DNA of 64,000 bases from Pseudanabaena sp. Salubria-1. Lineage in GTDB: Bacteria; Cyanobacteriota; Cyanobacteriia; Pseudanabaenales; Pseudanabaenaceae. Every line of letters starts with the position of its first letter. Within the stretch, counting starts at the first letter, position 1. Location: positions 186,001-250,000 of the forward strand of contig JALQCR010000003.1 in NCBI GenBank assembly GCA_023336205.1. Reading direction: 5' to 3'. This document shows positions 35,213-44,063 of the stretch, in pieces. A program made the position numbers and the translations under genes. The notes beneath the pieces are model-generated. The model was not told where the DNA came from and did not search any database. It saw nothing but the letters and a program-made list of their open reading frames with translations.

Positions 35213-38200
35213 GTGTTAGCAGGCTTTATTTCAGAATCACAAATATATTCGCAAATTAAGAACAGTAGTCCTCTAGTAGTTAATCCTAATACAACTGTTT
35301 TAGAAGCGATCGCACAAATGCAGGAGGCAGATTCTAGCTATGTCTTGGTTATGGCGAGTGATGAAATTGACTCAGGAAGTGACTTGCTCGGTATTCTCAC
35401 TAGAGGAGATATTATCCGAATGATCCTAAAGGGTTGCACCTTTGACCAGTTGTTGGTGAAAGATGCGATGTGTGGTCCTGTGATTACGATCCAAGAATCA
35501 GAACTAACAGATACGAAGTCTGCCTTAGTATTGTTCTATTCTTATCAAATTAGTCGTTTGCCTGTACTAGATGGCGATCGCTTAGTCGGAGTATTGACTC
35601 AAAATGATTTAATCGATCTATTGGCGGAGAATGTTTTAGAAAGCAAGTCCTTCAAGTATAAGACGCAAAATTCTTTAAATCTTCCAGACATCCAAATCCA
35701 AGATGAGTCATGTCTTTCTTTGCTATTTGACACATATGAAGAATTACAGCTAAATATTGAAGAGTTAAAGACTATTGAAGAAGAATTAAGGCTTCGGAAT
35801 ATTGACCTAGAAAACATACAGCGTCAATACCAAGATTTGTTTGATTTTGCCCCCGATGGTTATTTAGTTACCGATTGTGTAGGGTTAGTAGTCCTATCAG
35901 CCAATCTGGCGATTTGCAATTTTCTATCGATATCGAAAGAGGATTTGTATCTTAAGAACTTGCATTCGTTAGTCGATCCAACAGATATTCCATTAATTTA
36001 CAGTAATCTACGTCAAGGCTTTCGTGAAAAGACCAGACTGACTTGGGAAATGTCCCTTAAACTATCTGATGATAGTTACTGTCCAGTAGAAGTTTCAGTC
36101 TCTAAGATTCTCTGCTTACTCGATAACTCTACGACTTTACAATGGTTGTTTCGAGATATTAGCGATCGCAAACAAGCGCAGCAAGCACTTCAGGAACTCA
36201 ATCAATCCTTAGAAACAAGAATTGAACAACGTACCAACGAACTTTGGCAAGTCAACAAACTACAACGTACCATCCTCGATAGTACTGATTACTCGATTAT
36301 TACCACCGATCTCGATGGTATTATTCAGATTTTCAACCATGGCGCTGAACAAATGCTGGGTTACAGCATGGGAGAGATTATCGGACAGGCTACACCTACA
36401 ATCTTTTGTGATGCTCAGGAACTAGCAGAACTGGCGGCAACTCTCTCTGCGGAATTAGGGCAAGACCTGCCTAACGGGTTTGTTGCATTAACAGCCCAAG
36501 CGTCTCTAGATGTTGTTTGTGAGAAAGAACTGACAAATATCCGTAAAGATGGATCTCGCTTTCCCGTCTTGCTATCTATTACAGCTCTTAGGAATGAGAA
36601 GGAGCAAGTTATTGGTTTTTTAGGCATTAGTAAAGATATTAGCGATCGCAAAGAAGCCGAAGCGACACTCAAACAACAACTTGATGCTATAGAAGCTGCA
36701 AGCGATGGCATTGCTATTTTGCGAGACTATAAATACACCTATTTAAACAAAGCCCATGTACGTTTATTTGGGTATGAGCATTCTGAAGAGCTTATTGGCG
36801 AAAGTTGGGAAAAGTTTTATTCTCCAGAAGGGATCGCCCGAGCATATCAGGAAATTTTTCCTCTACTAGAAATCAATCGCGCTTGGTCGGGCGAGGTAAC
36901 TGTCCTTCGCAAAGATGGATCTAGTTTTGATGAGGAATTATCTTTAACCCTTACTGATAGTGGATTACTGATTTGTGTATGTCGCGACATTAGCGATCGC
37001 AAAAAAGCTGAAGCTCTACTAAAAACTACAAATCAGGAACTATTAAGAGCGACAAGGCTCAAAGATGAGTTTCTCGCTAATATGAGCCATGAGCTTCGCA
37101 CCCCTCTCAATGCCATTCTCGGTATTACAGAAAGTTTATCGGAAGGAGTGTTTGGAGCAATTCAAGAAAAACAAAAGAGTATGTTGCAGGTCGTCGAAGA
37201 CAGTGGCAATCATCTACTGGAGTTAATTAATGACATCCTCGATCTTGCCAAAATCGAAGCTGATGAAATGACTTTAGAATGTCAAGCATCTAATATTAAA
37301 GATATTTGCCAATCTAGTATGATGTTTGTCCGACAGATGGCAATCCAAAAGAATTTGCAGTTAGACTTAAGGGGCGCTCAATCTGAACTAGAAACATCCC
37401 TTGATGATCGCCGTATTCGACAAGTATTAATCAATCTACTCAGTAATGCCATCAAATTTACACCATCGGGAGGCAAAATAACTCTAGAGTATTCTCTCGA
37501 AAGAAAGCTTCCCTTTAATGACAATACTAGTCTTCAAGATTGGGTATATTTAAAGGTAACAGATACAGGTATTGGTATTACAGCTGATAACTTACAAAAG
37601 CTATTTCAACCTTTTATCCAAATTGATAGTCAGCTCAATCGCCAATATGATGGTACTGGTTTAGGATTAGCCTTAGTCAAAAAGATAGTCGAATTGCATG
37701 GTGGATATGTGAGAGCCACCAGTGAAGTAGGTGTAGGGAGTCAATTTGCGATCGCACTTCCCTATTCTAGCGACATATCTCAGCAGCCTCAAAAGCCTGC
37801 AAATATCCCACCATCTCCAAGTGAAATAATTGATGGTGAGCGCTACCTCCCTCTAGTTCTGTTAGCTGAAGACAACGAAGAAAATTTCTTAACGCTTACT
37901 ACCTATCTAGAAGCAAAAGGTTTTCAACTAAAAATTGCTAAAAATGGACAACAGGCGATCGATCTCGTACAAATAGAGCCGCCAGACTTAATTCTAATGG
38001 ATATCAAAATGCCAGAAGTGGATGGTCTTGAAGCAATTAAGTATATCCGCAGCCAAGGTTTTACCATGCCGATTATCGCTACTACTGCCTTAGTGATGAC
38101 AGGCGATCGCGAAAGATGTCTCGCCGCAGGAGCAGATGACTACATAAGTAAACCGATCAAATTAAAGCTACTTTTGACAACAATTCAGCAGCTTTTCTCC

Positions 38201-38230
38201 AAAAAGAATCAATCAAACAATGAATCATAA
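35213..38230 (+). CDS. Hybrid sensor histidine kinase (CBS pair, PAS repeats, HisKA, HATPase, REC)
   Basis: A 1005-residue cytosolic kinase with a GTG start. Two CBS motifs span about residues 10-145 (LGILTRGDIIRM, LVGVLTQNDLIDL). A short coiled region is followed by PAS domains at about 200-325, 350-480 and 485-605, each ending in a DISDRK-type PAC tail. HisKA has [15 protein letters not shown] with His626, and HATPase has N, G1 (DTGIG) and G2 (GTGLGLALV) boxes at about 735-865. The C-terminal receiver has LMDIKMPEVDG with Asp930. There are no membrane segments, so the signal is internal: perhaps adenylate ligands by the CBS pair, and redox, light or heme by PAS. An upstream ATG is followed at once by a stop. 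Confidence 0.92.
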   Translation: MLAGFISESQIYSQIKNSSPLVVNPNTTVLEAIAQMQEADSSYVLVMASDEIDSGSDLLGILTRGDIIRMILKGCTFDQLLVKDAMCGPVITIQESELTDTKSALVLFYSYQISRLPVLDGDRLVGVLTQNDLIDLLAENVLESKSFKYKTQNSLNLPDIQIQDESCLSLLFDTYEELQLNIEELKTIEEELRLRNIDLENIQRQYQDLFDFAPDGYLVTDCVGLVVLSANLAICNFLSISKEDLYLKNLHSLVDPTDIPLIYSNLRQGFREKTRLTWEMSLKLSDDSYCPVEVSVSKILCLLDNSTTLQWLFRDISDRKQAQQALQELNQSLETRIEQRTNELWQVNKLQRTILDSTDYSIITTDLDGIIQIFNHGAEQMLGYSMGEIIGQATPTIFCDAQELAELAATLSAELGQDLPNGFVALTAQASLDVVCEKELTNIRKDGSRFPVLLSITALRNEKEQVIGFLGISKDISDRKEAEATLKQQLDAIEAASDGIAILRDYKYTYLNKAHVRLFGYEHSEELIGESWEKFYSPEGIARAYQEIFPLLEINRAWSGEVTVLRKDGSSFDEELSLTLTDSGLLICVCRDISDRKKAEALLKTTNQELLRATRLKDEFLANMSHELRTPLNAILGITESLSEGVFGAIQEKQKSMLQVVEDSGNHLLELINDILDLAKIEADEMTLECQASNIKDICQSSMMFVRQMAIQKNLQLDLRGAQSELETSLDDRRIRQVLINLLSNAIKFTPSGGKITLEYSLERKLPFNDNTSLQDWVYLKVTDTGIGITADNLQKLFQPFIQIDSQLNRQYDGTGLGLALVKKIVELHGGYVRATSEVGVGSQFAIALPYSSDISQQPQKPANIPPSPSEIIDGERYLPLVLLAEDNEENFLTLTTYLEAKGFQLKIAKNGQQAIDLVQIEPPDLILMDIKMPEVDGLEAIKYIRSQGFTMPIIATTALVMTGDRERCLAAGADDYISKPIKLKLLLTTIQQLFSKKNQSNNES

Positions 38231-38806
38231 TTTGACTTTTATATGTTATTATAAATCTTGGGAATAGGATATATTAAGCAAATAAACTAGTAAGAAATAC
38301 TTAGTTAATTATTTCTTATTGTTAATGATGCCTTTCTATGAAGTAATCTTAATTTCATAGAATATTTTCTTCCTTAAACGCTTTGTAAGTTAAATATTCC
38401 ATCTTTTTAATACTCCTAGTAAATTGCTTTTCACTAGGAAGCAATTTACTGGATTTTTTAGAAGAATACTTCTAGAACTGTAAATAATAATAGATGACAA
38501 TTTTTCATATGCATGATTTATCCCTACTTGTTTGTGTTTAAGAGACTATACAAAACAAATAAGAAATATTTGTGTGCAAGTAAATAGACATAGTTATTTG
38601 CGTAATATCATGATCAAAAACGATTGACAGTTATACCCATAATTAATGATTTTGCACATTTCAAGAATGTTTCTTGTTTATGCTCCCCGTAGATAAGAAA
38701 CAGGTCGTAGGGCATATTTACCAATCGCTTCATATTAAGGGTATTATGCCTTACTTTTTATTATTTATCAAATCGCAAATCGCAGATTCAATGCGCTGAA
38801 ATGAAG
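38231..38806. other. AT-rich intergenic DNA
   Basis: There is no gene. A TAGTAAATTGCTTTTCACTA-type inverted repeat near 38418-38450 is the only structure noted. Confidence 0.5.
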
Positions 38807-38890
38807 CTATTTTGAAGTCAGTTCCCGCTCAATCTTGCCCAAACTCTGTAAATGAATTGTCGCCATCGCCGCCAACTCCCTCTGATTCAA
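38807..38890 (-). pseudogene. Helix-turn-helix regulator relic
   Basis: The minus strand reads GLNQRELAAMATIHLQSLGK then IERELTSK and a stop. The LxQxELAxxAxIxxxxLxKIE spacing is that of XRE-type helix-turn-helix domains. It has no start and meets the receiver relic directly at its other end. Confidence 0.5.
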
Positions 38891-39154
38891 ACCGAGGAAA
38901 AATGTCTCGCCGCAGGATTAGATGACTACATAAGTAAACCGATTAAATTAAAGCTACTTTTTACAACAATTCAACAGCTCTACTCTAAAAAAATCAATCA
39001 AAAAATGGCTCTTCTGGGTTCATGGGGATAAGCACAGCTAATAGTAATCAGAATCCTCTCGGAGCAACAGTTACAGCCCTACCATGTCGCCAATAATTGT
39101 ATCGATACTGTACCATTTACCCCTCAAACCCAGATGAGCCCAAAAAATGAATCA
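38889..39154 (+). pseudogene. Receiver-domain C-terminus relic, interrupted by a MITE
   Basis: It reads EEKCLAAGLDDYISKPIKLK then LLFTTIQQLYSKKINQK, closely matching the last residues of the hybrid kinase at 35213-38230 (CLAAGADDYISKPIKLKLLL). The match continues past the MITE into the same ATGAATCATAATTTGACTTT tail found after the kinase gene. It is a diverged duplicate of the 3' end of that gene or of a lost paralogue. Confidence 0.8.
39007..39140 (+). mobile_element. 134-bp ISL3-like MITE, copy B
   Basis: Same ends as copy A, flanked by the perfect 8-bp duplication CAAAAAAT. It is inserted in the receiver relic. Confidence 0.93.
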
Positions 39155-39443
39155 TAATTTGACTTTTAGAACCCATTTAAGAATTCACTAGATCCTCTCA
39201 GCCCCTCTTAAAAAGTCTACCTTGTACACACATCTCATGTTTGTGTGTGAAATCAAAGAAATTACCCCACCCTAACCCTCCCCTTGCAAAGGGGAGGGAA
39301 CAAGATTTCTAGTCTTCCCCCTTTTCAAGGTAAAGGGGGTAAGTCCGACTTGTGTGTACAAGGTAGATTAAAAAGGTGGGAGAATTAAATACTTTCACCT
39401 TTTTAAGGGGGATTGAGGGAGATCTCTAAGAGATCTTAGGTGT
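39155..39443. other. Repeat-rich intergenic DNA
   Basis: It contains degenerate copies of the CTACCTTGTACACACA/TGTGTGTACAAGGTAG motif and two CCCCTT...AAGGGG hairpins. No gene was seen. Confidence 0.55.
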
Positions 39444-39574
39444 CTAGCCCCCCAAATCCCTAATTCTGGGGGACTTTGAAAGAATTTTATTTTCTTGTTC
39501 CCCCAGAATTGGGGGCTAGGGGGCGATTAATTGTTGACTTAACTAGGTTTTATGATTTGTGTGTACACCGTAGC
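39444..39574 (-). repeat. Dispersed repeat, right copy (inverted) flanking the hybrid kinase gene
   Basis: The reverse complement of 34654-34785, ending GTGTGTACACCGTAGC, with the same internal AATTCTGGGGG hairpin and shared TTAACTAGGTTTTATGA segment. Together with the left copy it forms a 4.9-kb inverted pair around the kinase gene. Confidence 0.75.
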
Positions 39575-39644
39575 AGCATTGGGGGGGCTAGGGAGGCAAA
39601 AACTAGAATTCTTAAATGGTTTCTTAAGTTAAAAGCTTAAAATT

Positions 39645-40139
39645 TTATAGATCACTAGGATTTAGCTTTTCATACTTCTCGAAGGGTTGATGAATCCAAG
39701 GATTGTCCGCCAAGAAATCCACATAATAGTCGGGCTTAGCTACAGAGCAAGCCTTAAACCACAAAACTGCCGATCGCACTTCAGTAATTGCAAATTCTTC
39801 GTGTTGTTGTAACCATTCCAAGATCCGCGCAAGAGTCACACCCGAATCAACTAAATCATCCACTAGCAAAATCCTTTTGCCAAGTGTCGCCGTAGTCATC
39901 GTGATATTGCTAGCGATCGTCAAGCTGCCCCGTTCCTGAAAATCTTTGCCACCATAGGAAGAAGTCGAGAGAATCGCAAGAGGCTTGTCGTAGATTCGCG
40001 AAAGCACATCCCCAATGCGTAAGCCACCCCTAGCAAGACAGAGAATTTGATCGAATTCCCATTGAGATTGATAGATTTGAGCTGCCAATCTCTCGATGTT
40101 GGCGTGATATTCTTCCCATGAAACGTAAAGATCTGACAT
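39645..40139 (-). CDS. Phosphoribosyltransferase (Gpt/HGPRT-like)
   Basis: A 164-residue type I phosphoribosyltransferase. The PRPP loop is ILLVDDLVDSGVTLARIL at about residues 89-106, with an upstream PPi-loop region ILCLARGGLRIGDVLSR at 32-48 and a C-terminal YVDFLADNPWIHQPFEKYE motif common to xanthine-guanine phosphoribosyltransferases. It probably salvages a purine base to its nucleotide in the cytosol. The base specificity is not determinable by eye. Confidence 0.85.
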   Translation of the reverse strand: MSDLYVSWEEYHANIERLAAQIYQSQWEFDQILCLARGGLRIGDVLSRIYDKPLAILSTSSYGGKDFQERGSLTIASNITMTTATLGKRILLVDDLVDSGVTLARILEWLQQHEEFAITEVRSAVLWFKACSVAKPDYYVDFLADNPWIHQPFEKYEKLNPSDL

Positions 40140-40307
40140 ATTAGGTTGGGGGGTATCCCAGAAGTTAAATAGAGGTAATTAGTCCGCCTACTTAATTTTT
40201 GGTTTTTGACTAGTTACTTATAGTATCAATTAGCACATTCAATTGGACTTGTCGAAAAGTAAGCATTAGACTAGAGATAGTTGAAAATCAGATAGGGAGA
40301 CAAGATC

Positions 40308-42056
40308 GTGGTAGCTGCTGTTGAGATTCCTTCTATTGTTAATGTAGCAGAGAAGCCGATTGAGCGCCGACTCACTATACAAGTTGCTGAAATTGCAGCT
40401 GACACGACCACAATCCGATCGCTTGATTGGGATCGCGATCGCTTTGATATCGAGTTTGGTTTGCAAAATGGTACGACCTATAACTCCTATATCATTCGTG
40501 GGGAAAAACTGGCGCTAGTTGATACATCTCACGCCAAGTTTCGTGAACTATATCTCAAAACTTTGCAGGGGCTAATCGATCCTGCCCAAATTGATTATTT
40601 AGTAATCAGCCATACAGAGCCAGACCATAGTGGCTTGGTCAAGGAAATATTAGCATTAGCCCCTAATGTCACTGTGGTGGCGACTAAAGTAGCTTTGCAA
40701 TTTCTGGGTGAGCTGATCAATCAGCCGTTTAAGCAGCAAGCTGTTAAAAATGGCGATCAGGTTGACTTGGGTAATGGTCATATTTTGCAATTTGTGAATG
40801 CACCAAATCTGCACTGGCCCGATACAATGATGACCTTTGATCTTGGCACATCAATTTTGTATACCTGCGATATTTTTGGAATGCATTATTGCAGTGATGC
40901 TGTTTATGATGAGGATTTAAAAAGAATTACGCCCGACTATCGCTTTTATTACGAATGCTTGATGGCTCCCAATGCACGGTCTGTGATTGCGGCGATGAAA
41001 CGGATGGATGATTTGCCACAGGCTGAAATCGTCGCTAATGGACATGGTCCCTTGCTACGCTATAACGCCAAAGAACTGACGGAAAACTATCGCCAATGGA
41101 GCCAAGCGCAAACTAAGGGCGAAACTAATGTTGTGGTTTGCTATGTGTCCGACTATGGCTATTGCGATCGCCTATCACAAGCGATCGCCCGTGGGATTGC
41201 TAAAACTGGTGTTGCAGTGGAAATGGTAGATCTCAAGGCAATTGACTTGCAGGAATTACGGGAATTAGTTGGACATGCGTCAGGCTTGGTTGTTTGCACA
41301 TCCCCTGCATCCAATAGTCATGTAGAAACTGCGATCGGCGCAATTTTAGCGGCGGCGAGTGAAAAGCAAGTAATTGGGCTTTATGAACCCCATGGAGATC
41401 AAGATTCTTCTATTGATTTGTTAAATAACAGGTTTAAAGATTTAGGCGTTGTCAATGCGTTTCCCGCGATTCGCGTCCGCGAAAATCCTAACGAGGCAAC
41501 CTACCAAACCTGTGATGAAGCAGGTACTGACTTGGGACAATTGCTCACTCGTAAGCAAAACATCAAGCAGCTCAAGGCAATCGATGCCGATCTTGATAAA
41601 GCTCTAGGACGTTTAGCTGGGGGCTTATATATTATCTCAGCCGCTAAAGGTGGTGCTCGCAGTGCGATGTTGGCTTCTTGGGTTGCCCAAGCTAGTTTCA
41701 AGCCTCTAGGCTTTACAGTTGCCGTCGCAAAGGATCGGGCGATCGAGTCATTTATGCAAGTTGGCGATCGCTTTGTGTTAAATGTTCTTGAGGATGGAAA
41801 TTACTCAAAGCTGATGCAGCATTTCTTAAAACGATTTGCCCCTGGAGCTGATCGCTTTGAGGGTGTCAAAACCCAGTTGTCGAAATGTGGCTCACCGATA
41901 CTTACTGACGCTCTTGCATTTATGGAGTGCGAAGTTATGAGCCGTATGGAATGCAGCGATCACTGGATTATCTATGCGATCGCAGAGGAAGGTCGAGTTT
42001 CTAAACCTGAATCTCTCACCGCCGCCCACCATCGCAAAGTTGGTAACCATTACTAA
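40308..42056 (+). CDS. Flavodiiron protein (A-type, with C-terminal flavin reductase domain)
   Basis: A 582-residue cyanobacterial flavodiiron protein. A metallo-beta-lactamase-like diiron domain spans about 30-260, with ligands HTEPDH at 102-107 in the canonical H-x-E-x-D-H form. A flavodoxin-like domain spans about 265-410 (NVVVCYVSDYGYCDRLSQAI), and a flavin reductase domain runs from about 430 to the end (GGLYIISAAKGGARSAMLAS). It reduces O2 to water with electrons from photosystem I or NAD(P)H, protecting the photosynthetic chain. Intact diiron ligands favour Flv3 or Flv2/4-type over Flv1. No partner flv gene is adjacent. Confidence 0.92.
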   Translation: MVAAVEIPSIVNVAEKPIERRLTIQVAEIAADTTTIRSLDWDRDRFDIEFGLQNGTTYNSYIIRGEKLALVDTSHAKFRELYLKTLQGLIDPAQIDYLVISHTEPDHSGLVKEILALAPNVTVVATKVALQFLGELINQPFKQQAVKNGDQVDLGNGHILQFVNAPNLHWPDTMMTFDLGTSILYTCDIFGMHYCSDAVYDEDLKRITPDYRFYYECLMAPNARSVIAAMKRMDDLPQAEIVANGHGPLLRYNAKELTENYRQWSQAQTKGETNVVVCYVSDYGYCDRLSQAIARGIAKTGVAVEMVDLKAIDLQELRELVGHASGLVVCTSPASNSHVETAIGAILAAASEKQVIGLYEPHGDQDSSIDLLNNRFKDLGVVNAFPAIRVRENPNEATYQTCDEAGTDLGQLLTRKQNIKQLKAIDADLDKALGRLAGGLYIISAAKGGARSAMLASWVAQASFKPLGFTVAVAKDRAIESFMQVGDRFVLNVLEDGNYSKLMQHFLKRFAPGADRFEGVKTQLSKCGSPILTDALAFMECEVMSRMECSDHWIIYAIAEEGRVSKPESLTAAHHRKVGNHY

Positions 42057-42088
42057 AAAAGCGGGCGCTTCGCGCCCGCTTTTTTAGA
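42053..42088. terminator. Bidirectional terminator between flavodiiron gene and uppS
   Basis: The perfect inverted repeat CTAAAAAAGCGGGCGC/GCGCCCGCTTTTTTAG has a TTC loop and carries the stop region of both convergent genes. Confidence 0.88.
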
Positions 42089-42827
42089 CTTTACCAAAAC
42101 GCCGATCGCGGTCTTGATAGTCAACTAGTGCTCTGTGAAATTCACTACGATTGAAATCTGGCCAAAGCGTATGCGTGAAATACATCTCCGTGTATGCCAT
42201 TTGCCAGAGCAGAAAATTACTCAAGCGCATTTCGCCACTAGTGCGAATCAACAGATCAGGATTATGATTTCCAGCCGTATAGAGATGTTGCTCAAAAAGA
42301 TTTTCATCAATATTTTCGGGATTAACTTCCCCCGCCAAAGTTGCTTCAGCAATTTGGCGACATACCTTCACAATTTCGCGCCGACTACCATAATTGATCG
42401 CCACCGTAAAGTGAATCGCCTGATTATTAGCCGTAGCATTTTGCGATCGCTCAATCTCATTGCGCAAAGATTTTGACAAAGAATCTAGATCGCCTACAAA
42501 AGACATGCGTACTCCTTCTTGGCACATTTCATCCAATTCACGACGCAACATCCGCTCAAATAGAACCATCAAGAAATCAACTTCTTGAGCAGGGCGACTC
42601 CAATTTTCTGTAGAAAAGGCATAAACCGTCAGAGCCGCAATTCCCCAGTCTTTGCAGCAGCGCAATAAATCCTTTAGGGCATCCACACCTTGTCGATGAC
42701 CTGCAATTCTGGGCATTCCCTTCTGCTTAGCCCAGCGTCCGTTACCGTCCATAATTACGGCTACGTGTTTAGGCAATCTTTGACGATCTAGATCTGGAGG
42801 CAAAGTTTGTAATAGCTTAGCAGTCAT
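42084..42827 (-). CDS. uppS: Isoprenyl (undecaprenyl) diphosphate synthase
   Basis: A 247-residue cis-prenyltransferase from the start at 42827, whose ATG overlaps the TGA of the upstream cdaA (ATGA). An in-frame ATG at 42887 lies inside cdaA and is less likely. Motifs: [16 protein letters not shown] (catalytic Asp, P-loop), [23 protein letters not shown], and [20 protein letters not shown]. It makes the lipid carrier for peptidoglycan and polysaccharide synthesis by adding isopentenyl units to farnesyl diphosphate. It is co-transcribed with cdaA and, originally, lysA. Confidence 0.95.
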   Translation of the reverse strand: MTAKLLQTLPPDLDRQRLPKHVAVIMDGNGRWAKQKGMPRIAGHRQGVDALKDLLRCCKDWGIAALTVYAFSTENWSRPAQEVDFLMVLFERMLRRELDEMCQEGVRMSFVGDLDSLSKSLRNEIERSQNATANNQAIHFTVAINYGSRREIVKVCRQIAEATLAGEVNPENIDENLFEQHLYTAGNHNPDLLIRTSGEMRLSNFLLWQMAYTEMYFTHTLWPDFNRSEFHRALVDYQDRDRRFGKV

Positions 42828-43711
42828 TTCTTTTGTGACGATTTTCGACTTACCATATTTTTGAGAATTGAGTTTGACCAGAGCCAATTAAAGCGTGGTA
42901 CTGCTCTTCCTAATGTCGTTGGACGATAATTACCTAGTTTAGTTTCTAATATTTCTCGTAGACGACTACTAGAAATCGGACGATCTAATATGCCATTTTC
43001 AGCGATCGCGATCGATCCTGTTTCTTCCGAAACAACGATACAAAAACAATTTCTGACGCGATCGGTAATGCCCATCGCAGCACGATGTCTAGTACCAATT
43101 TCCCGCGAGGCGGCTCGTTCAGAAATGGGTAAAATTACACCAGCAGCCAGAATCCGATCTTCTCGAATCAGGATTGCTCCATCATGTAAAAGCGTCGAAG
43201 TCTGAAATATTGTATGCAATAGCTCTTTTGATAATAAGGCGTTTAGTCTCACCCCTGGCACTGAAAAATCGCGATCATCGATAGGCTCACCCGTCTCAAT
43301 AATCATTAATGCACCAGTACGGTTTTGTGATAGTTCTATCACAGCATCATTAATTTCTTCAATTACTGAGTCAGCCTCAACAGGGGCTCGCCGATTCGTT
43401 GAAGGTTGAATTAACGAAAGTAAATCTCCGCGTCCCAGTCGTTCTAGAAATCGCCGTAGCTCTGGCTGCAAAATCACTGCCATCGCCACGGCTGCACCAA
43501 TCAATAGTTTATCTAAGACAAAATTGAGCAATCGCATACCAAGGCGATCGCTCAATACGCTAGCTATTAGTAAAAAGATGATCCCCCGCACCATTAATAA
43601 CGTGCGGCGATCATTGCTGAGAGACAGCATGAAGTAGATCAATCCCAATACCGCAAGGATATCGATCGCCCTCATAATGAATGCAATTGAGTTGATATTA
43701 AACCACTGCAT
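42824..43711 (-). CDS. cdaA: Diadenylate cyclase (c-di-AMP synthase), CdaA type
   Basis: A 295-residue protein with N-terminal membrane segments at about residues 14-33, 40-58 and 65-82, then a DAC domain at about 110-245. The DAC signature DGA is in LLHDGAILI near 173, and RHR is in [11 protein letters not shown] near 203. It condenses two ATP to c-di-AMP, which in cyanobacteria is linked to potassium, osmotic and carbon signalling. The lysA-cdaA-uppS order is commonly seen in cyanobacteria. Here the 330-base gap to lysA has been enlarged by repeat insertions. Confidence 0.94.
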   Translation of the reverse strand: MQWFNINSIAFIMRAIDILAVLGLIYFMLSLSNDRRTLLMVRGIIFLLIASVLSDRLGMRLLNFVLDKLLIGAAVAMAVILQPELRRFLERLGRGDLLSLIQPSTNRRAPVEADSVIEEINDAVIELSQNRTGALMIIETGEPIDDRDFSVPGVRLNALLSKELLHTIFQTSTLLHDGAILIREDRILAAGVILPISERAASREIGTRHRAAMGITDRVRNCFCIVVSEETGSIAIAENGILDRPISSSRLREILETKLGNYRPTTLGRAVPRFNWLWSNSILKNMVSRKSSQKK

Positions 43712-43749
43712 TCATAACCCTCTCATTCACAACTGAAATACAACTTCCG

Positions 43750-43797
43750 TAATACCAAAACATAAAATGGCTACGCCATTTTATGTTTTTAGGGACA
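43750..43797 (+). repeat. TACCAAAAC-type repeat, partial copy
   Basis: TAATACCAAAACATAAAATG with the first hairpin ATAAAATGGC/GCCATTTTAT only. The second half of the unit is missing or displaced by the palindrome at 43830-43868. Confidence 0.7.
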
Positions 43798-43829
43798 AGC
43801 GAATAAATAAATTACCATTCCAGATTTTA

Positions 43830-43868
43830 GAGAATTGGTGAGGCTGCGAAGCCGCCTCACCAATTCTG
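43830..43868. repeat. Palindrome in the cdaA-lysA gap
   Basis: AGAATTGGTGAGGC pairs with GCCTCACCAATTCT around a TGCGAAGCC centre. It is similar in design to the palindromes at 27795 and 58317. Confidence 0.6.
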
Positions 43869-43894
43869 GTTTTATATTAAATCGCACAGCCTTT

Positions 43895-44063
43895 AAAACC
43901 CTTATATCAATTCACGAAAGTGTGACTACACTTTCGTGAATCAAAAAACAGACCCAGTAAGGGTCTTAAAATTAAGAAATGGCTACGCCATTTCTTAATT
44001 TGGTAGTACTGGATTTGGTTTTTGATTCACAAAAGTATCGTCACACTTTTGTGGATTGGTATA
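43895..44063 (-). repeat. TACCAAAAC-type two-hairpin repeats, tandem copies reaching into lysA
   Basis: One unit spans about 43895-44005 (CAATTCACGAAAGTGTGAC, then GGGTCTTAAAATTAAGAAAT). A second half-unit at about 44005-44063 ends TTGTGGATTGGTATAAT. The right edge overlaps the last codons and stop of lysA. Confidence 0.75.

Noticed and set aside
42828..42887. Longer uppS start at 42887
   Set aside because: It lies inside cdaA and adds 20 unconserved residues. The ATGA overlap at 42824-42827 is the usual coupled arrangement.
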